A DNA stretch of 46,003 nucleotides from an uncultured Bacilli bacterium (GTDB taxonomy: Bacteria > Bacillota_I > Bacilli_A > RF39 > UBA660), in contig CAKOZD010000012.1 in the NCBI GenBank assembly GCA_934131175.1, positions 1 through 46,003 on the forward strand, given 5' to 3'. The position numbers were made by a program, and so were the translations under genes. The notes below the pieces were generated by a model that worked only from the letters and a program-made list of their open reading frames with translations, did no database searches and had not been told where the DNA came from. Of this stretch, positions 43,831-46,003 are shown piece after piece; within the stretch, counting starts at the first letter, position 1; each line of letters opens with the position of its first letter.

Positions 43831-44148
43831 TTCAGTTATTTTTAATTTTTCACCTTTTATTAAGTATTTACATGTATTAAGTGGTAAGTAATAAATATTT
43901 TTTGATTTTCTTTTAAAAATTCTTTTTTCAGTTTTAACATTTTCATATAAATAAAGTATTTTATCTTCGTTATCAGTAAAACAAATATCTACTCTTTGAC
44001 AAAAAAATGTTGTGTTTGCTAGTTTTTTATTTGGAAGTTTTATTCCAAAGTCTAGGTTTTTTAAGTAAAATTTTAAACTTTTAAATCTATCACTGAATTT
44101 TTTATATTCTTTAATTTCTATTTTTTTATTTTTAACTCTTAAATACAT
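43825..44148 (-). CDS. DUF192-like small protein
   Basis: ATG start behind GTGGTGAT. The product has 107 residues, no signal. The order of elements (a helical R-F-K-S-L-K-F-Y-L, then T-T-F-F-C-Q-R-V-D-I-C-F-T-D-N-E-D-K-I-L, and Y-L-P-L-N-T-C-K-Y-L-I-K-G-E-K-L) follows DUF192: the M/F-P-x-D-V-x-F-x-D strand and the L-E-L-P-x-G-x-x-x-x-x-x-x-G-D-x-L ending. DUF192 proteins are small beta-barrel-like proteins of unknown role. Assignment is by pattern only. Confidence 0.68.
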   Translation of the reverse strand: MYLRVKNKKIEIKEYKKFSDRFKSLKFYLKNLDFGIKLPNKKLANTTFFCQRVDICFTDNEDKILYLYENVKTEKRIFKRKSKNIYYLPLNTCKYLIKGEKLKITEK

Positions 44149-44236
44149 GCTATCACCACAAATAAATTATATCATAAATACTTTAAAACTATAAAAAAAT
44201 ATGATATTATAAATTAGGAAATGAGGAGGTATAAGT

Positions 44237-44956
44237 ATGAGTGGACATTCAAAATGGGCTACAATACATAGAAAGAAAGGCTTAATTGATGCACAACGTG
44301 GTAAAATTTTCCAAAAGTTAACAAAGGAAATTATGGTTGCTGCTAAAGGAGGAAGTCCTGATCCTAGTCAAAATGCAGCATTACGTATGGCTGTTGATAA
44401 GGCAAAAGCTCAAAACATGCCTAAGGATAATATTCAAAAAGCAATTGAAAAAGCTACTGGTGGAGCAGATGGAGCAAACTATGAAAGTATTCGTTATGAA
44501 GGATATGGACATGGTGGAGTTGCATTTATGGTTGATTGTTTAACAGATAATCGTAATAGAACTGCATCTCAAGTAAGAAGTACTTTTACAAAGGCTGGAG
44601 GAAACCTTGGTACAGATGGTTCTGTAAGTTATATGTTTGAACGTCGTGGTTCTATTGTTATTCCAGGTGAATATGATGAAGAAACTATGATGATGACTGC
44701 ACTTGATGCTGGAGCAGAAGATTTTGAAAGAGTTGATGATACTTATGTTATTACAACAGATCAATCATCTTTCACTGCAGTTAGAGATGCATTAGAAGCA
44801 GCAGATGTAAAAGAATTTTTACAATGTGAATTAACTTATGTACCAAATATGGAAGTTGAACTTGATGAAGAAGGTGCAGAAAAAGTAATGAACTTAGTTG
44901 ATAATCTAGAAGATTTAGATGATGTTCAAGACGTTTATTGTAACTTAAAAGATTAA
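44237..44956 (+). CDS. yebC: YebC/PmpR-family protein
   Basis: ATG start behind GAGGAGGT. The product has 239 residues, the family length. GHSKWATIHRKKGLIDAQRGKIFQKL (in part) at the N-terminus, the GGSPDPSQNAALRMA segment and NMPKDNIQKAI are diagnostic. YebC proteins were annotated as transcription regulators (PmpR), and recent work shows YebC-type members relieve ribosome stalling at proline-rich sequences. Which applies here cannot be told from the sequence. Followed by a clear terminator. Confidence 0.95.
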   Translation: MSGHSKWATIHRKKGLIDAQRGKIFQKLTKEIMVAAKGGSPDPSQNAALRMAVDKAKAQNMPKDNIQKAIEKATGGADGANYESIRYEGYGHGGVAFMVDCLTDNRNRTASQVRSTFTKAGGNLGTDGSVSYMFERRGSIVIPGEYDEETMMMTALDAGAEDFERVDDTYVITTDQSSFTAVRDALEAADVKEFLQCELTYVPNMEVELDEEGAEKVMNLVDNLEDLDDVQDVYCNLKD

Positions 44957-44971
44957 CTTTCTGATCTTATT

Positions 44972-44997
44972 AAAGAACTTATTTTAGTTCTTTTTTC
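44972..44997 (+). terminator. Terminator of yebC
   Basis: AAAGAACT (44972-44979) pairs with AGTTCTTT (44986-44993), followed by T's. Confidence 0.88.
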
Positions 44998-45095
44998 TTT
45001 TGAAAAATTATCATTTTTTTGTTAATGCTGTCTAGTCGAATAGTTTGTTATATGGTATAATTTAGATAAGATAATAATTAATGGATGTGATACTT

Positions 45096-46003
45096 GTGTT
45101 AGAAGAAATTTTTGATATAGATAAGTTTAATGTTTATAGTGATAATGATTACTATTATTTTTTTAGAGCTTTAAATAAAGATGATAATAATGATATCGAT
45201 ACGAATATCACAACAGATAGTAATAATAAGATAGAAAGAGTTAGAACTAATAGAGAAAGATATAATGGTGTTCCAAAATATAGTGAATCGTCTGTTTTAA
45301 CATTAGAAGAAGCAGTAGATCATATTAATACAAGACATAGGAAAGATACTAATTGTATTTCACTTACAAGTAATGCTAATACTGCAATAATGTATGGAAG
45401 AGGGCATTATAGAGATAAGTATATAGTAGTAAAAGTTCCAAAGAAAGATATTGGAAAAACTACATACGAAGCAGGACTATATATGCTAAAAGAAGTTACT
45501 GATTTTTTAAATAAAGAAATTAAGGGAACAGATTTAGAAAAAGTTTATGAAAGAATAGATGCATGTAAGTCTAAGGAAGAGTTAAAAGTAATAGAAGAAG
45601 AACTACAAAAAAGTAAATTATTAAAAAGTAATTATAAAGCAACTGATGAAAAAGAATCAGATTTGTTCCAAGACGGAATAAAAGAAAAAGTAATTAATTC
45701 AGATAACTATATTGCGTTAAATGATGAACAAAATTTAGAAAAAGATAAAGTTGTTCTAAAAGTAAATCTATATGGCAAAAGAATACTTCCAAAGACAGGA
45801 AACGGACTCTTGGTAAGAACTATAGGAAATGCTTTCTCATCTCTTGAATTAGTTCATTATAAGGACATAAAACAAGAAGAAATAATAGAGATAAAAAAAG
45901 AATTAATTGATATTTTTGGATTACTTCAACAAATGCCAAATAATTTAGAATATTTAGATGAAATTAAAAGTATTTTATTAGAAAATATAGATTCAATAAA
46001 ATA
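45096..46003 (+). CDS. Partial protein with possible ADP-ribosyltransferase-like N-terminal domain
   Basis: The frame runs off the window end, so at least 302 residues are encoded. GTG 45096 is favoured because GGATGTGAT lies just upstream; ATG 45081 in the same frame is an alternative. About residues 15-135 show YYYFFRAL (Arg at the first strand), a long loop, then LTLEEAVDHIN, CISLTSNANTAIMYGRG and YIVVKVP. The Arg, then S-x-T-S, then Y-G pattern resembles ADP-ribosyltransferase or RNA 2'-phosphotransferase folds. The later part is helical and charged. The catalytic Glu cannot be placed, so this is a fold-level guess. Confidence 0.55.
   Translation, partial: MLEEIFDIDKFNVYSDNDYYYFFRALNKDDNNDIDTNITTDSNNKIERVRTNRERYNGVPKYSESSVLTLEEAVDHINTRHRKDTNCISLTSNANTAIMYGRGHYRDKYIVVKVPKKDIGKTTYEAGLYMLKEVTDFLNKEIKGTDLEKVYERIDACKSKEELKVIEEELQKSKLLKSNYKATDEKESDLFQDGIKEKVINSDNYIALNDEQNLEKDKVVLKVNLYGKRILPKTGNGLLVRTIGNAFSSLELVHYKDIKQEEIIEIKKELIDIFGLLQQMPNNLEYLDEIKSILLENIDSIK

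Overview
The window is very AT-rich and densely coded. TGG encodes Trp and TGA is used as a stop (for example the stop of the YceD-like gene at 12986-12988), so the standard bacterial code applies rather than the Mollicutes code. GGAGG/GGTGAT ribosome sites, a Prp-processed L27, AddAB, YugP, YceD-L32 and L21-Prp-L27-Obg all point to a low-GC Firmicute. My inference is a host-associated Bacilli lineage (RF39-like or Erysipelotrichia-like). There are no tRNA, rRNA, CRISPR or insertion-sequence signals, and no gene-free stretch longer than about 300 bases.

Layout. 1-174 holds only the C-terminal tail of an FtsW/RodA-type protein. 251-3814 is a two-gene unit: a small anchored protein and a 1005-residue prepilin-like protein carrying eight thrombospondin-type-1-like repeats. 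3856-7308 (minus strand) carries a membrane-anchored arylsulfotransferase and a polysaccharide deacetylase. 7410-11840 is housekeeping: two FAD oxidoreductases, a YugP-like metalloprotease and a MYG1-like hydrolase. 11919-13199 is an anchored protein followed by YceD and L32. 13298-21817 holds two further giant prepilin-like paralogues (about 1140 and 1265 residues) built from Cys-containing Ig-like repeats with unrelated C-terminal tips, each followed by a small anchored protein. 21861-28353 is AddB-AddA-tyrosine phosphatase plus an unknown gene. 28421-29276 is a VbhA-like/Fic antitoxin-toxin pair. 29392-31312 (minus) holds an uncharacterised anchored protein and PyrH. 31426-33856 holds a beta-helix protein and, converging on it, a DUF11-like gene that looks frameshifted. 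33997-36799 is an unrecognised two-gene operon whose first product ends in a RelE-like domain. 36802-37904 is a textbook promoter, an L21 leader and rplU-prp-rpmA with a terminator. 37924-42870 holds a HEXXH protein, ObgE, an EEP-family nuclease/phosphatase, a transglutaminase-like protein and a methyltransferase-like protein. 42993-46003 holds an HPt-receiver protein, a DUF192-like protein, YebC/PmpR and a protein cut by the window edge that may have an ADP-ribosyltransferase-like fold.

Two themes stand out. First, three giant prepilins share a pilin N-terminus but carry animal-adhesin-like or Ig-like Cys-rich ectodomains with different tips. This looks like a pilus- or pseudopilus-displayed adhesin set; the assembly ATPase, platform protein and prepilin peptidase are not in this window. 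Second, ribosomal protein L32 begins with the same KLDIQ-x-FA sequence as L27. Cleavage at the Prp position would leave exactly the canonical mature L32 N-terminus, suggesting that Prp, encoded here between L21 and L27, matures two ribosomal proteins in this lineage.
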